DNA of 64,000 nt, from positions 868,001 through 932,000 of the forward strand of contig NZ_CP104381.1 of the NCBI RefSeq assembly GCF_030582395.1, written 5' to 3'. A program made the translations under genes and the position numbers. This document shows, in pieces, positions 26,648 to 35,487 of this stretch. This DNA comes from Ralstonia pickettii. GTDB lineage: Bacteria > Pseudomonadota > Gammaproteobacteria > Burkholderiales > Burkholderiaceae. How positions within the stretch are numbered: position 1 is the first letter of the stretch; every line of letters starts with the position of its first letter. The notes under the pieces were generated by a model, which saw only the letters and a program-made list of their open reading frames with translations, did not search any database and was not told where the DNA came from.

Positions 26648-29600
26648 ATGGCGCGCTTCTTTATCGACCGCCCGGTCTTTGCCTGGGTGATTGCGCTGGC
26701 CATCATCCTGGCCGGCGTGCTCGCACTGCCCAAGCTGCCGGTGGCGCAGTATCCGAACATCGCGCCGCCCAACGTCAGCATCTCGGCCAACTACCCGGGC
26801 GCGTCGGCGCGCACGGTGGAGAGTGCCGTCACCGCCATCATCGAGCGCGAGATGAACGGCGCGCCGGGGCTGCTGTACATGTCGTCGTCGTCCGATGCGG
26901 CGGGCAACGTGTCGATCAACCTGTCGTTCACGCAGGGTACGAGCCCGGATCTTGCGGCGGTGGAGGTGCAGAACCGGCTGAAGATCGTCGAAGAGCGCCT
27001 GCCTGAAGTCGTGCGCCGCAATGGCATCCGCATCGAGAAGGCGGCCGAGAACTACATGATGTATCTGTCGCTGACGGCGGAGCGCGGGCGCTTCGACGGC
27101 ATCGACCTGGGCGACCTCGCTTCGTCTGATCTGATTCCGCAGTTGCGTCGCGTGCCGGGCGTTGGCACCGCGCAGTTGTTCGATGCGGAATACGCCATGC
27201 GCATTTGGCCCGATGCCGACAAGTTGACTGCATTGGGCCTGACCGCCGGTGATTTGAGCGATGCCGTGCGTCGTTACAACGCACGCATCACCGTGGGTGA
27301 GATCGGCAGCGGCGCCGTACCGGGCAGCGCGCCCATCAACGCGAGCGTCACCGGTGACGATGGACTCACCACGCCTGAAGCATTCGGCCAGATTCCGCTG
27401 CGTGCAGACGCGCAGGGCCGCATGGTGCTGCTGCGCGATGTCGCCCGCGTGGAACTGGGCGGTAGCGATTACCTGTACCTCTCGCGCATGAACGGCAAGC
27501 CGGCCACGACCATCGGTATCAAGCTGGCGCCGGGTGCCAACGCCGTGGGCGTTGCCAAGCGCGTGCGCGCGGTGCTGGACCAAGCGCAGGCGCAATTCCC
27601 GCCCGGCGTGCGCTACGAGGTGGCGTACGACAGTTCGCGCTTTGTCGGCATTGCCATCGAGCAGGTGGTGAAGACGCTGCTCGAAGCCGTGGTGCTGGTG
27701 TTCCTGGTGATGATGCTGTTCATGCAGAACCTTCGCGCGACGCTCATCCCGACGCTGGTGGTGCCGATCGCGCTGCTGGGTACGTTCGCGGTGATGCTGC
27801 CCATGGGTTTCTCCATCAACGTGCTGACGCTGTTCGGCCTGGTGCTCGCCATCGGCATCCTTGTCGACGATGCCATCGTGGTGGTGGAAAACGTCGAACG
27901 CGTGATGCACGAAGAAGGGCTCTCGCCGCGCGAGGCAACGGCCAAGGCGATGCGGCAGATCAGCGGTGCGATTGTCGGCATCTCGCTGGTGCTGACGGCA
28001 GTGTTCGTGCCGATGGCGTTCTTTGGCGGCGCGGTAGGCAACATTTACCGGCAGTTTTCGCTGTCGCTTGCCGTGTCGATGGTGTTCTCGGCATTCCTGG
28101 CATTGACGCTCACACCGGCGCTTTGCGCGACGCTGCTCAAGCCGGTGCAGCCGGACCACGGCGCCGAGCGCAAGGGCTTCTTCGGCGCATTCAACCGGGG
28201 CTTTGCGCGGTTGACGGCACGCTACCGGGGCGGCGTTGCCATGCTGCTGAATCGCACGGGCCGTGCACTGGTGGCATACGGCGCGGTTATCGGCGTGGTC
28301 GTGCTGCTGTTCATGCAACTGCCGACGGCCTTTCTGCCGGAGGAAGATACCGGTGAGTTCATGACCGTCGTCATGCTGCCGACCGGCGCCACACAGGCGC
28401 AGACGCTCGACGTCGTTCGGCAGGCAGAGCAGTACTTCATGACGCAGGAACCGGCCGTGGCGTCTACGCTCGCCATCACGGGGTTCAGCTTGTACGGCAA
28501 CGGCCAGAACGCGGCCATGCTGTTCCTGACGCTCAAGGACTGGAAGCAGCGCAAGGGTGCTGGCCAGCATGTCGATGCCGTGGTCGAGCGCGCCAACGCG
28601 GCATTCGGCAAGATCAAGGGCGCGATGGTCATGGCGATGAACTCGCCGGCTCTGCCGGAACTGGGCAGCAAGCCGGGGTTCGACCTGCGCTTGCAAGACC
28701 GCGGCGGTGCCGGCTACGAGCGCCTCGCGCAGGCACGCGACCACATGCTTGCCGAGGCGGCGAAGCATCCTGCGCTATCGGAAGTCACGTTTGCAGGCCA
28801 GGGCGATGCGCCGCAGGTTCTGATCGATGTGGACCGCAAGAAAGCCCTGGCGATGGGTGTATCGATCGAAGACATCAACCGCACGCTGGCCGTAATGTTC
28901 GGCTCCGACTACGCCGGCGATTTCGTCTACCGCAACCAGGTGCGCCGCGTGATCGTGCAGGCCGACGGCAAGCAGCGGGTTTCGGTCGAGCAGCTTGGCC
29001 GCATGCACGTGCGCAATGCAGCAGGGGCCATGGTGCCGCTTTCCGCATTCACCACCACCAAGTGGATCGTCGGGCCGCTCAAGCTCGATCGCTACAACGG
29101 CTTTCCGGCCATGACGATCACCGGCTCGCCTGCACCCGGTCACAGCTCGGGCGAGGCCATGGCGGCGATGGAGTCGATCGCGCGCGGTCTGCCTGCAGGC
29201 TTCGGCTACGAGTGGACGGGGCAGTCGTTCGAGGAGCGGCTGTCGGGCGCGCAGGCGCCGGCGCTGTTTGCGTTGTCGATCCTCGTCGTGTTTCTGTGCC
29301 TGGCCGCGCTGTACGAGAGCTGGTCAATTCCGCTGGCGGTCTTGCTGGTGGTGCCGCTCGGCGTGCTGGGCGCGCTGCTGGGCGCCACGCTGCGCTTTCT
29401 GCCCAACGACATCTACTTCAAAGTCGGGCTGATTGCCACCATCGGCCTGTCGGCCAAGAACGCGATCCTGATCATCGAAGTGGCCAAGGATCTGGTGGCG
29501 CAAGGGATGGGCTTGATTGAAGCCACGCTGGAAGCTGCGCGGTTGCGGTTCCGGCCGATCGTGATGACGTCGCTCGCGTTTGCGTTTGGCGTCGTGCCAC

Positions 29601-29803
29601 TGGCGCTTGCAAGCGGCGCGGCATCGGCCAGCCAGCGCGCTATCGGCACGGGCGTGCTGGGCGGGATCATCGCTGCAACGGTGCTGGCGGTGTTCCTGGT
29701 GCCGGTGTTCTTTGTGGTGGTGCGGCGCGTGTTCAAGGGCAGCGAGCGGCAGCGCCGGCTGGACGCGGCGCACGAGCACGAGACGGCCGGGCCGGCCGCC
29801 TGA
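26648..29803 (+). CDS. RND multidrug efflux pump, HAE1 family (MexB/AcrB type)
   Basis: 1051 aa, the AcrB length. Starts MARFFIDRPVFAWVIALAI as in HAE1 pumps. The proton-relay residues are in place: Asp407-Asp408 in LVDDAIVV, numbered as in AcrB, and Lys937 in GLSAKNAILI. Two large periplasmic loops lie between helices 1-2 and 7-8; 12 helices in total. It is the trimeric, proton-driven inner-membrane pump of the tripartite complex with the adaptor encoded 2 bp upstream. No local regulator gene is seen, unlike many mex operons. Substrate range cannot be inferred. Confidence 0.96.
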   Translation: MARFFIDRPVFAWVIALAIILAGVLALPKLPVAQYPNIAPPNVSISANYPGASARTVESAVTAIIEREMNGAPGLLYMSSSSDAAGNVSINLSFTQGTSPDLAAVEVQNRLKIVEERLPEVVRRNGIRIEKAAENYMMYLSLTAERGRFDGIDLGDLASSDLIPQLRRVPGVGTAQLFDAEYAMRIWPDADKLTALGLTAGDLSDAVRRYNARITVGEIGSGAVPGSAPINASVTGDDGLTTPEAFGQIPLRADAQGRMVLLRDVARVELGGSDYLYLSRMNGKPATTIGIKLAPGANAVGVAKRVRAVLDQAQAQFPPGVRYEVAYDSSRFVGIAIEQVVKTLLEAVVLVFLVMMLFMQNLRATLIPTLVVPIALLGTFAVMLPMGFSINVLTLFGLVLAIGILVDDAIVVVENVERVMHEEGLSPREATAKAMRQISGAIVGISLVLTAVFVPMAFFGGAVGNIYRQFSLSLAVSMVFSAFLALTLTPALCATLLKPVQPDHGAERKGFFGAFNRGFARLTARYRGGVAMLLNRTGRALVAYGAVIGVVVLLFMQLPTAFLPEEDTGEFMTVVMLPTGATQAQTLDVVRQAEQYFMTQEPAVASTLAITGFSLYGNGQNAAMLFLTLKDWKQRKGAGQHVDAVVERANAAFGKIKGAMVMAMNSPALPELGSKPGFDLRLQDRGGAGYERLAQARDHMLAEAAKHPALSEVTFAGQGDAPQVLIDVDRKKALAMGVSIEDINRTLAVMFGSDYAGDFVYRNQVRRVIVQADGKQRVSVEQLGRMHVRNAAGAMVPLSAFTTTKWIVGPLKLDRYNGFPAMTITGSPAPGHSSGEAMAAMESIARGLPAGFGYEWTGQSFEERLSGAQAPALFALSILVVFLCLAALYESWSIPLAVLLVVPLGVLGALLGATLRFLPNDIYFKVGLIATIGLSAKNAILIIEVAKDLVAQGMGLIEATLEAARLRFRPIVMTSLAFAFGVVPLALASGAASASQRAIGTGVLGGIIAATVLAVFLVPVFFVVVRRVFKGSERQRRLDAAHEHETAGPAA

Positions 29804-29815
29804 TCGGCGTCGGCA

Positions 29816-30640
29816 TCAATCTGCGGCGGCTGGGCCTTTGCGCCTGGCTGCTGCCGGGTCGAAGCCGAAAAAGCCAAGGACCTCTGCTGCGACCTGATCG
29901 CGGTCGTTGTCCACGCAGATCATGTGGTAGCTGTTTTCCAGCACCACGCTGCGCGCATTGGGCAGGGTGGCCTGCAGCGTTTGGGCGGAACGCAGGCTGG
30001 TGAGTTCGTCTTCGCGCGAATGGATCACCAGCGTCTGGCACTGCGTATCGGGCGCCCCGGCCAGTGCCCAGCGTCGCAGGCGGTCCACCTGCCGAATGCA
30101 CGCCAGCGGCACCCACGGGTAGTGGAAGCTGTCACCGCGTGCGAGCTTCGCCTTGATGATCCGCCGCAACAGGGGGTTCTTGATGCCGAACGGCTCGTCC
30201 TCTTCCACGCGCATGCGTGCAGCCATGCCCGGGATGCGATACACCGCGTAGCGCAGATCCCGATACCACGGCGTCGACCAGCCATCGATATGGACGGGCG
30301 TGGCGAGCAGCGCCAGCCTGTCCTGCGGGCGCGCAATGCCATGCCGAACCCGGTGCGCCAGCACCAGTGCCAGCAATGCGCCCATGCACATCCCCGCGAT
30401 ATGCACGGTGTCGTGCTCGGCGGCGAGCCGCTCATACGCTTGCGTCAGCGTTTCAAGCCATGCCTCGGCAGGGGTGTGGATCAGGTCTTCGGGGCGCGTG
30501 CCGTGGCCGGGCAGGGTTGGCACGTACGTGACCGCGCCGGCGCTGCGCAGCGCCTTCTGGAGCACGCCCACATCGTAGGCAGTGCCGCCCAGACCATGGA
30601 TCAGCAGCACGGCCGTGCTGCCCGACGCCGATGTGGTCAC
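29816..30640 (-). CDS. alpha/beta hydrolase with Cys nucleophile
   Basis: 274 aa, alpha/beta-hydrolase fold of the monoacylglycerol-lipase/serine-aminopeptidase type (HGLGGTAYD oxyanion loop, PTLPGHGTRPEDL). The nucleophile elbow reads GMCMG, so Cys85 replaces the usual Ser; Asp211 (SREDELTS) and His239 (NSYHM) complete a plausible triad. Cys nucleophiles are known in dienelactone hydrolase and PhaZ-type depolymerases, so the enzyme may be active on esters or thioesters. The GTG start overlaps the stop of the upstream MASE1 gene (GTGA), so the two are translationally coupled. No signal peptide; cytoplasmic. The substrate is unknown. Confidence 0.85.
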   Translation of the reverse strand: MTTSASGSTAVLLIHGLGGTAYDVGVLQKALRSAGAVTYVPTLPGHGTRPEDLIHTPAEAWLETLTQAYERLAAEHDTVHIAGMCMGALLALVLAHRVRHGIARPQDRLALLATPVHIDGWSTPWYRDLRYAVYRIPGMAARMRVEEDEPFGIKNPLLRRIIKAKLARGDSFHYPWVPLACIRQVDRLRRWALAGAPDTQCQTLVIHSREDELTSLRSAQTLQATLPNARSVVLENSYHMICVDNDRDQVAAEVLGFFGFDPAAARRKGPAAAD

Positions 30641-31923
30641 AATGCAGTCTCGACCGACCAGGTACCGGTGATGAGCGCCATGTTGCCGACGGCGTCCATC
30701 AGCGGGCCGCCGGTATCCACCACCGTGTGCAGCGTGCCGTCGCGCGCAGTGATGCGCAGCGTCTGGCGGCGCGCTGGCATGGCGGTCTGGTTATCCGGGG
30801 CGGCTTCTCCCAGCCAGCGTGCACGCAGCGCGTCGCGGTCATCCGGATGCACCAGTTGCAGCACGGTCGAGATCGACGCCATGCTCGCCGGGTCGTGTCC
30901 GAAGAGGTGCACCACGTCGCCGCCCCAGTCGATGCGGCCGGTGGCCGGGTCGATGGTGTAGACCAGTTGGCCCGATGCTGCCAACGCCAGTTCAACGCGG
31001 TTCTGCCATTGCGCGCTTTGCTCGTGCAGTTGTTCGCGCGTGGTCTTGAGCGCGCTCACCAGCAGCACCAGCAGCGCGGCAACGCCCAGGTACAGCTGCG
31101 CTTCCAGCAGCGATTGGCCATAGTGGTGATCGAGCACGGCGAACGGGCCGTCGCCCTCGGCGGTTTGCGTCAGCGCCAGCAGCGTAAGCAGCAGCACGGC
31201 CATCGAGCCACCGCGGCCGCCCCACAGCAGGGCCACCACCACGGCAAAGAACAGCGGGACGTAGGTCAGAGCAAAGCCGACCCCGTCGCCGAACTTGGCA
31301 TCGGTTCTGCCATCGAAGATGACGTAGGCCGACAGCCCCAGCGCCACGAAGGCCGCCAGGCCCAGCAGAAAATCGGTGCGGTCTGTGCCACCCGAGCGAA
31401 ATGCGCGAAAGCGCGACCATGCCGCGAGCACCGGCGTGACGATCAGCACGCCCAGGAAATCCGAAGCCGCCCAGATGCGCAGCACGTGTCCGAACGAGCC
31501 GCCCTGCGACCACGCAAACCATGCCGCGCCGAACAACGCCCCAAGCAGCGCACTGACCGCGCCCGCCACCAGCATTGCGCGCACGAAGTAAAGCCCTTCA
31601 AGCGGGACGCGTGCCAGCCGCACCAGTGCCACGGCCAGCGCCGCGCTACCTGCTTCGTCCAGCACGAACAGCATCGCGTGCGCGGGGTTGGTGCGCTCGA
31701 TCGCCGCCAGCACCAGCTGCGCCACGGCAAACGCTGCCCCCAGCCCGGGCCATTCGCGATACGGCCGCAGCATGAACGCGGCCATGGCGACGCCCGCCGG
31801 CAGCCAGATGTAACCCGTCATGTCGATCGGCCCGTTCAGCCGGTGCGACACGATGGCGGCAACCAGGTAAAGCGCGCCCCAGAGGGCCGTGGCGACGGTC
31901 GTTGAAGGTCGGTTCAATGGCAT
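30637..31923 (-). CDS. MASE1-domain membrane sensor with PAS domain, no output domain
   Basis: 428 aa from the ATG at 31921-31923 with GAGGGA upstream. Residues about 8-300 form a MASE1 sensor of roughly eight membrane helices (YIWLPAGVAMAAFMLRPYREWPG is typical). A short coiled-coil (ALKTTREQLHEQSAQWQNRVELAL) leads into one PAS fold, about 320-420 (WGGDVVHLFGHDP, HPDDRDALRARWL). In most proteins MASE1 is followed by GGDEF, EAL or histidine-kinase domains; here the protein stops after PAS. The following hydrolase gene overlaps its stop codon, so signalling might pass to that enzyme or to an unlinked partner. Truncation of an ancestral longer protein is the other explanation, but no remnant of an output domain is seen. 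Confidence 0.88.
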   Translation of the reverse strand: MPLNRPSTTVATALWGALYLVAAIVSHRLNGPIDMTGYIWLPAGVAMAAFMLRPYREWPGLGAAFAVAQLVLAAIERTNPAHAMLFVLDEAGSAALAVALVRLARVPLEGLYFVRAMLVAGAVSALLGALFGAAWFAWSQGGSFGHVLRIWAASDFLGVLIVTPVLAAWSRFRAFRSGGTDRTDFLLGLAAFVALGLSAYVIFDGRTDAKFGDGVGFALTYVPLFFAVVVALLWGGRGGSMAVLLLTLLALTQTAEGDGPFAVLDHHYGQSLLEAQLYLGVAALLVLLVSALKTTREQLHEQSAQWQNRVELALAASGQLVYTIDPATGRIDWGGDVVHLFGHDPASMASISTVLQLVHPDDRDALRARWLGEAAPDNQTAMPARRQTLRITARDGTLHTVVDTGGPLMDAVGNMALITGTWSVETAL

Positions 31924-31944
31924 CCGGGTTTCCCTCGGTGAAAA

Positions 31945-31980
31945 CAAAAAACCGCGCCGGCGTAGGTGCCGTGCGCGGTT
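31945..31980 (-). terminator. Rho-independent terminator after the GST gene
   Basis: Stem AACCGCGC (31950-31957) with GCGCGGTT (31973-31980) with an inner CGGC/GCCG pair, followed on the minus strand by six T. It separates the GST from the MASE1 gene. Confidence 0.82.
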
Positions 31981-32012
31981 GATGATGCTACCGCAATTGG
32001 TTTCAGGTGGGC

Positions 32013-32654
32013 TTAGACCACAGGCAGCGCCAGGACTTCTTGCGAGGCGCGGCGGTCCCGCAGTTCGGCCATCCACCGCTCGAGGTTCGGTCGCGCTGGG
32101 CGGTCCATCGGCAGGCCCAGCCAGCGGTGCGTGGCGCAGCCGCAGACGATGTCGGCCATGGTGAAGCGGCGGCCGGCCACGTACGGCTGCTTGGCCAGCA
32201 CGGCCTCGAGGACAGCGGTGCTGCGCTCCGCGGCTTGGCGCGAGCGTTCAATGCGCGCGGCGTCGCGCTGGTCTTCCGGCGTTCGCACGAGCTGCAGGAA
32301 CGCATCCACCATCGACGGGCTGTACGACGTGGTCTGCCAATCCATCCAGCGGTCGGCATCGGCGCGCTCGTGCAGTTCGAGCGGGTAGAGGTTGCCCGGG
32401 CCGTAGCGCGCCGAGAGATAGCGCACGATGGCGTTGGATTCCCACAGCACGAAGCGCGTGTCCCCGGCGTCGTTCAGGCCGTCTTCGATGACCGGGATCA
32501 TGCCGTTCGGGTTCATCGCCTTGAATTCCGGCGTGTCGACCCCGCCAAAGGCGCCGCCGACGTCGATGCGCTCATGGTCCAGCGACAGCTCGCGCGCGCA
32601 CCAGACCACTTTCTGAACGTTGACCGAAGAGAGTCTTCCCCAGATCCGCAGCAT
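32013..32654 (-). CDS. glutathione S-transferase family protein
   Basis: 213 aa. N-terminal thioredoxin-like domain with GRLSSVNVQKVVWCARELSL, NPNGMIPVIED (cis-Pro) and WESNAIVRYLSARYG (Glu-Ser of the glutathione site at the domain end); C-terminal helical domain with MADIVCG-type N-capping box (FTMADIVCGCATHRW). Cytosolic, conjugates or reduces with glutathione; the natural substrate is unknown. Lies 48 bp after the aminotransferase stop on the same strand and may be the last gene of that transcript; a terminator follows. Confidence 0.9.
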   Translation of the reverse strand: MLRIWGRLSSVNVQKVVWCARELSLDHERIDVGGAFGGVDTPEFKAMNPNGMIPVIEDGLNDAGDTRFVLWESNAIVRYLSARYGPGNLYPLELHERADADRWMDWQTTSYSPSMVDAFLQLVRTPEDQRDAARIERSRQAAERSTAVLEAVLAKQPYVAGRRFTMADIVCGCATHRWLGLPMDRPARPNLERWMAELRDRRASQEVLALPVV

Positions 32655-32702
32655 CGACGACGGCTCCTTTCTTAGATGAACAAGTGAATGGTGTTAGCGA
32701 AT

Positions 32703-33893
32703 TTACGCGGCCTTGGGCGTGAGCGCAGCGATTTCCGCGCGGATCAGCTCGCCCAGGACGGCAATGCCTTGCTCGATGCGCTCCGGTGCCACCGTCACGA
32801 ACGCCAGTCGCAGCGTATTGCGACGCGGCGCATTGGCATAGAACGGCGCGCCCGGCACGAACGCCACGTTGCGCGCGACGGCCTTTTCCAGCAGCGCCAT
32901 CGTGTCGATGCCTTCCGGCACCTCAACCCAGATGAACATGCCGCCTTCCGGACGGTTCCAGTGCACGCCGGCTGGCATATGGCGCGCGAGCGAGTCCAGC
33001 ATCGCTTCGCATTGCTTGCCATAGAGGTTCCGGATGCTCGGGATGTGCGTATCGAGCAGCCCGGTCTTCAGCACCTCGTACGCCACACGCTGCGTGAAGC
33101 TCGGCGTGTGCAGATCCGATGCCTGCTTGGCCTGCACGAGTTTGAAGTGGATATGCTCGGGCGCGATGATGTAGCCCAGGCGCATGCCCGGCGCCAGGAT
33201 CTTCGAGAACGAGCCCATGTAGACCACGCCGTCCGGATTGAGCGAGCGCAGCGAGGGCAGGGCGTCGCCGGTGTAGCTGAGTTCACCGTACGGGTCGTCT
33301 TCAACGAGCAGAACGCCGAGTTCCTTCGCGCGGGCGACCAGGGCTTGGCGGCGGTCCAGCGGTAGACGGCGGCCGGTCGGGTTCTGGAAGTTCGGGATCG
33401 TGTAGAAGAAGCGCGCGCCCGCCGCCAGCTCCGGCGTGAGCGCGTCGGGCAGCAGGCCCTTGTCGTCGGTGGCGATGGACGTATAGGTCGGCTCGAACAG
33501 CGAGAACGCCTGCAGCGCGCCCAGGTACGTCGGCGTTTCGACCAGCACCTTGCTTTGCGGGTCGATGAAAATCTTGCCGAGCAGGTCCAGGCCCTGCTGC
33601 GAGCCCGTGGTGATCAGCACGCGCGAGGCGGTGGTGCCATGACGCTGGGCAATCCACTCGCGCAGCACCGACAGGCCTTCCGTCGGCGTGTATTGCAGCG
33701 AGGCCTGCGGATTGTCGGCAAACATGCGGGCACACGCCGCCTGAATCGCTTCAACCGGGAAGGTGACCGGAGCGGGCAGGCCGCCGGCAAACGAAATGAC
33801 CTCAGGACGTTCGGTGATCTTGAGGATTTCCCGGATCGCCGAGCTGGTCAGTTTCTGAGCGCGGCTGGAGAAGGTACAGGCGGTATGGTCCAT
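32703..33893 (-). CDS. PLP-dependent aminotransferase, class I/II (2-aminoadipate/LysN-like)
   Basis: 396 aa, fold type I aminotransferase. Visible landmarks: AGGLPAPVTFP near 36-46, TTGSQQGLDL (PLP-phosphate), NFQNPTGRRLP (Asn171), VEDDPYGEL (Asp200 region), Lys231 in GSFSKILAPGMRLGY that forms the Schiff base, and Arg in NTLRLAF that binds the substrate carboxylate. Closest in wording to 2-aminoadipate and aromatic/branched aminotransferases of the LysN/ARO8 type. It is preceded by its own extended -10 promoter and a leader hairpin, and lies downstream of ridA, which removes reactive enamines made by such enzymes. Confidence 0.92.
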   Translation of the reverse strand: MDHTACTFSSRAQKLTSSAIREILKITERPEVISFAGGLPAPVTFPVEAIQAACARMFADNPQASLQYTPTEGLSVLREWIAQRHGTTASRVLITTGSQQGLDLLGKIFIDPQSKVLVETPTYLGALQAFSLFEPTYTSIATDDKGLLPDALTPELAAGARFFYTIPNFQNPTGRRLPLDRRQALVARAKELGVLLVEDDPYGELSYTGDALPSLRSLNPDGVVYMGSFSKILAPGMRLGYIIAPEHIHFKLVQAKQASDLHTPSFTQRVAYEVLKTGLLDTHIPSIRNLYGKQCEAMLDSLARHMPAGVHWNRPEGGMFIWVEVPEGIDTMALLEKAVARNVAFVPGAPFYANAPRRNTLRLAFVTVAPERIEQGIAVLGELIRAEIAALTPKAA

Positions 33894-33915
33894 GGTGTGG
33901 TCCTAGTGTTACAGC

Positions 33916-33947
33916 GCCCACCTCGTGAGCGAGCGCCGTGGGTGGGC
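33916..33947 (-). promoter_or_regulatory. leader hairpin before the aminotransferase
   Basis: GCCCACC (33916-33922) with GGTGGGC (33941-33947), a perfect 7-bp outer stem with a GC-rich loop, 23 bp upstream of the start codon. It may affect translation or be a transcription pause/attenuator; no U-tract follows. Confidence 0.35.
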
Positions 33948-33956
33948 AAGACGGTG

Positions 33957-33965
33957 AGAATAGCA
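33957..33965 (-). promoter_or_regulatory. extended -10 promoter element for the aminotransferase
   Basis: Minus strand TGCTATTCT: TATTCT (33957-33962) with the TGn extension. TGTTAG at a 17-bp distance is a poor -35. The predicted leader is about 60 nt and contains the hairpin at 33916-33947. Confidence 0.35.
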
Positions 33966-34024
33966 GGCAACCGACCCGTCTAACACTGGCCGGCTGCCGG
34001 TGGCACAGCAGGAAAAAGCGTCGC

Positions 34025-34495
34025 TCAGGCGACTTCTGCAATCAGCTCGATCTCGACGCACGCACCAAACGGAATCTGTGCGACGCCGAAGGCGCTGCGG
34101 GCGTGCTTGCCGGCGTCGCCAAACACCTCGACGAACAGTTCGGATGCGCCGTTGGTCACCAGGTGCTGCTCGGTGAACTCCTGCGTGGAGTTGACCAGGC
34201 TCATCACCTTGACGATCCGCTTGACGCGGCTGAGATCACCGCCCAGGTGCGTGTTCAGCGTGGCGATCAGGTCGATGGCGATGGCGCGTGCCGCGGCCTT
34301 GCCTTGTTCCGTGGTCATGTCGGCGCCGAGCTTGCCAACCCACGGCTTGCCGTCTTTCTTGGCGATGTGGCCGGACAGGAAGACCTGGTTGCCGGTTTGC
34401 GCGGCCATGACGTAGGCGGCAGCGGGGGCGCCGGCGGCAGGCAGTTCGATGCCGAGTTGCTTGAGCTTGGCCTGAGCGTCGTGCGAGGCGGACAT
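34025..34495 (-). CDS. RidA/YjgF-family protein
   Basis: 156 aa, longer than the 128-130 aa of E. coli RidA because of a longer N-terminus; the start chosen is ATG 34493-34495. Family features: GNQVFLSGHIA, a central KVMSLVNSTQEFTEQ segment, and C-terminal RSAFGVAQIPFGACVEIELIA, where the classical RidA has Arg105 (ARSAFGVAQIP matches the VARLPKD.xVEIE region loosely). RidA hydrolyses 2-aminoacrylate and related enamines/imines released by PLP enzymes. It lies 44 bp after the EamA gene and 131 bp before an aminotransferase, a sensible setting. Subgroup (RidA1-7) not assigned. Confidence 0.88.
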   Translation of the reverse strand: MSASHDAQAKLKQLGIELPAAGAPAAAYVMAAQTGNQVFLSGHIAKKDGKPWVGKLGADMTTEQGKAAARAIAIDLIATLNTHLGGDLSRVKRIVKVMSLVNSTQEFTEQHLVTNGASELFVEVFGDAGKHARSAFGVAQIPFGACVEIELIAEVA

Positions 34496-34539
34496 GAAGA
34501 CTCCTTGGTAAGTGCGGTCAACAAACAGGGAAGACGTTG

Positions 34540-35478
34540 CTATCGGCGGACCGACGTGCGCCGGCCGATGCCGACCACGGCAATCACGGCCAGCGCAAAC
34601 AGTACGGTAGGCGCATCGAGCGATTCGCCCAGCAGCAGCCAGCCGCCGATCAACGTCATGAAAGGTTGCAGCAATTGTATCTGGCCGACCCGCGCAACAC
34701 CGCCTGCCGCCAGGCCGGAGTACCAGAACAGGAAGCCGATGAACATGGAAAAGGCCGACACGTAAGCCAGCCCCATCCAGGCGCGGGACGACGCATGCGC
34801 CAGCGCTTCGGCCTGATGGGATGACGGCATCCACGCCAGCGCCCCCACGATCGGGAGCAACACGGGCAGCGAGACGACCAGCGCCCAGGCAATCGTCTGC
34901 GTGCCGCCCACCTCGCGCGCAAGCTTGCCGCCGGTGGCATAGCCGAGGGCGCCGGTCACCATCGCGGCGAAGAGCAGCCAATCGGCGCGGTGCAGGGCGC
35001 CCGCTCCTTGCAGCAGTGCAAATGAAACAACAAGCACGCTGCCAATGACCGCGCAGAGCCAAAACCCGGGGGACGGCCGCTCGCGCCCAAACCAGGCGGC
35101 GAAGATGGCGGTCGCAAGCGGCAGCAGGCCGGTGATGATGGCGCCATGCGCGGCCGGCACATCGCGCATCGCCAGCGATGAAAACAGCGGAAAGCCCACC
35201 ACCACGCCCATCGCCGTCACCGCAAGTTGCCACCATTGACTACCGCGCGGGCGTTTGGCGGCGGAGAACGCGCCCGTGGCCGCCAGCATCGCCAGCGCCA
35301 GCACACTCGCCAGAACGGCACGCGCCAGTGCCACGAAGGTGGCATCCAGTTCGGCGACAGCCATGCGCGTGAACGGCAGCGTCTGGCTGAAGATGGCCAC
35401 ACCGATGAAGCCGAGCAGCAAGCCCCGGCGTTCGGCATGGTCGGCGTGTTGCATGGGGAGGGCGGCGGACTCGTTCAT
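34540..35478 (-). CDS. EamA/DMT-family transporter
   Basis: 312 aa, ten predicted helices in two EamA repeats (first about 18-150, second about 165-300). Recognisable pieces: TRMAVAELDATFVALARAVLA and LLQPFMTLIGGWLLLGESLDAPT. Inner-membrane exporter of amino acids or metabolites by family; substrate unknown. Starts 9 bp after the alaX stop and is followed by ridA after 44 bp, so alaX-eamA-ridA look like one operon divergent from the MocR regulator. An amino acid or its degradation product is the likely cargo by context. Confidence 0.88.
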   Translation of the reverse strand: MNESAALPMQHADHAERRGLLLGFIGVAIFSQTLPFTRMAVAELDATFVALARAVLASVLALAMLAATGAFSAAKRPRGSQWWQLAVTAMGVVVGFPLFSSLAMRDVPAAHGAIITGLLPLATAIFAAWFGRERPSPGFWLCAVIGSVLVVSFALLQGAGALHRADWLLFAAMVTGALGYATGGKLAREVGGTQTIAWALVVSLPVLLPIVGALAWMPSSHQAEALAHASSRAWMGLAYVSAFSMFIGFLFWYSGLAAGGVARVGQIQLLQPFMTLIGGWLLLGESLDAPTVLFALAVIAVVGIGRRTSVRR

Positions 35479-35487
35479 GGTGGTCGC

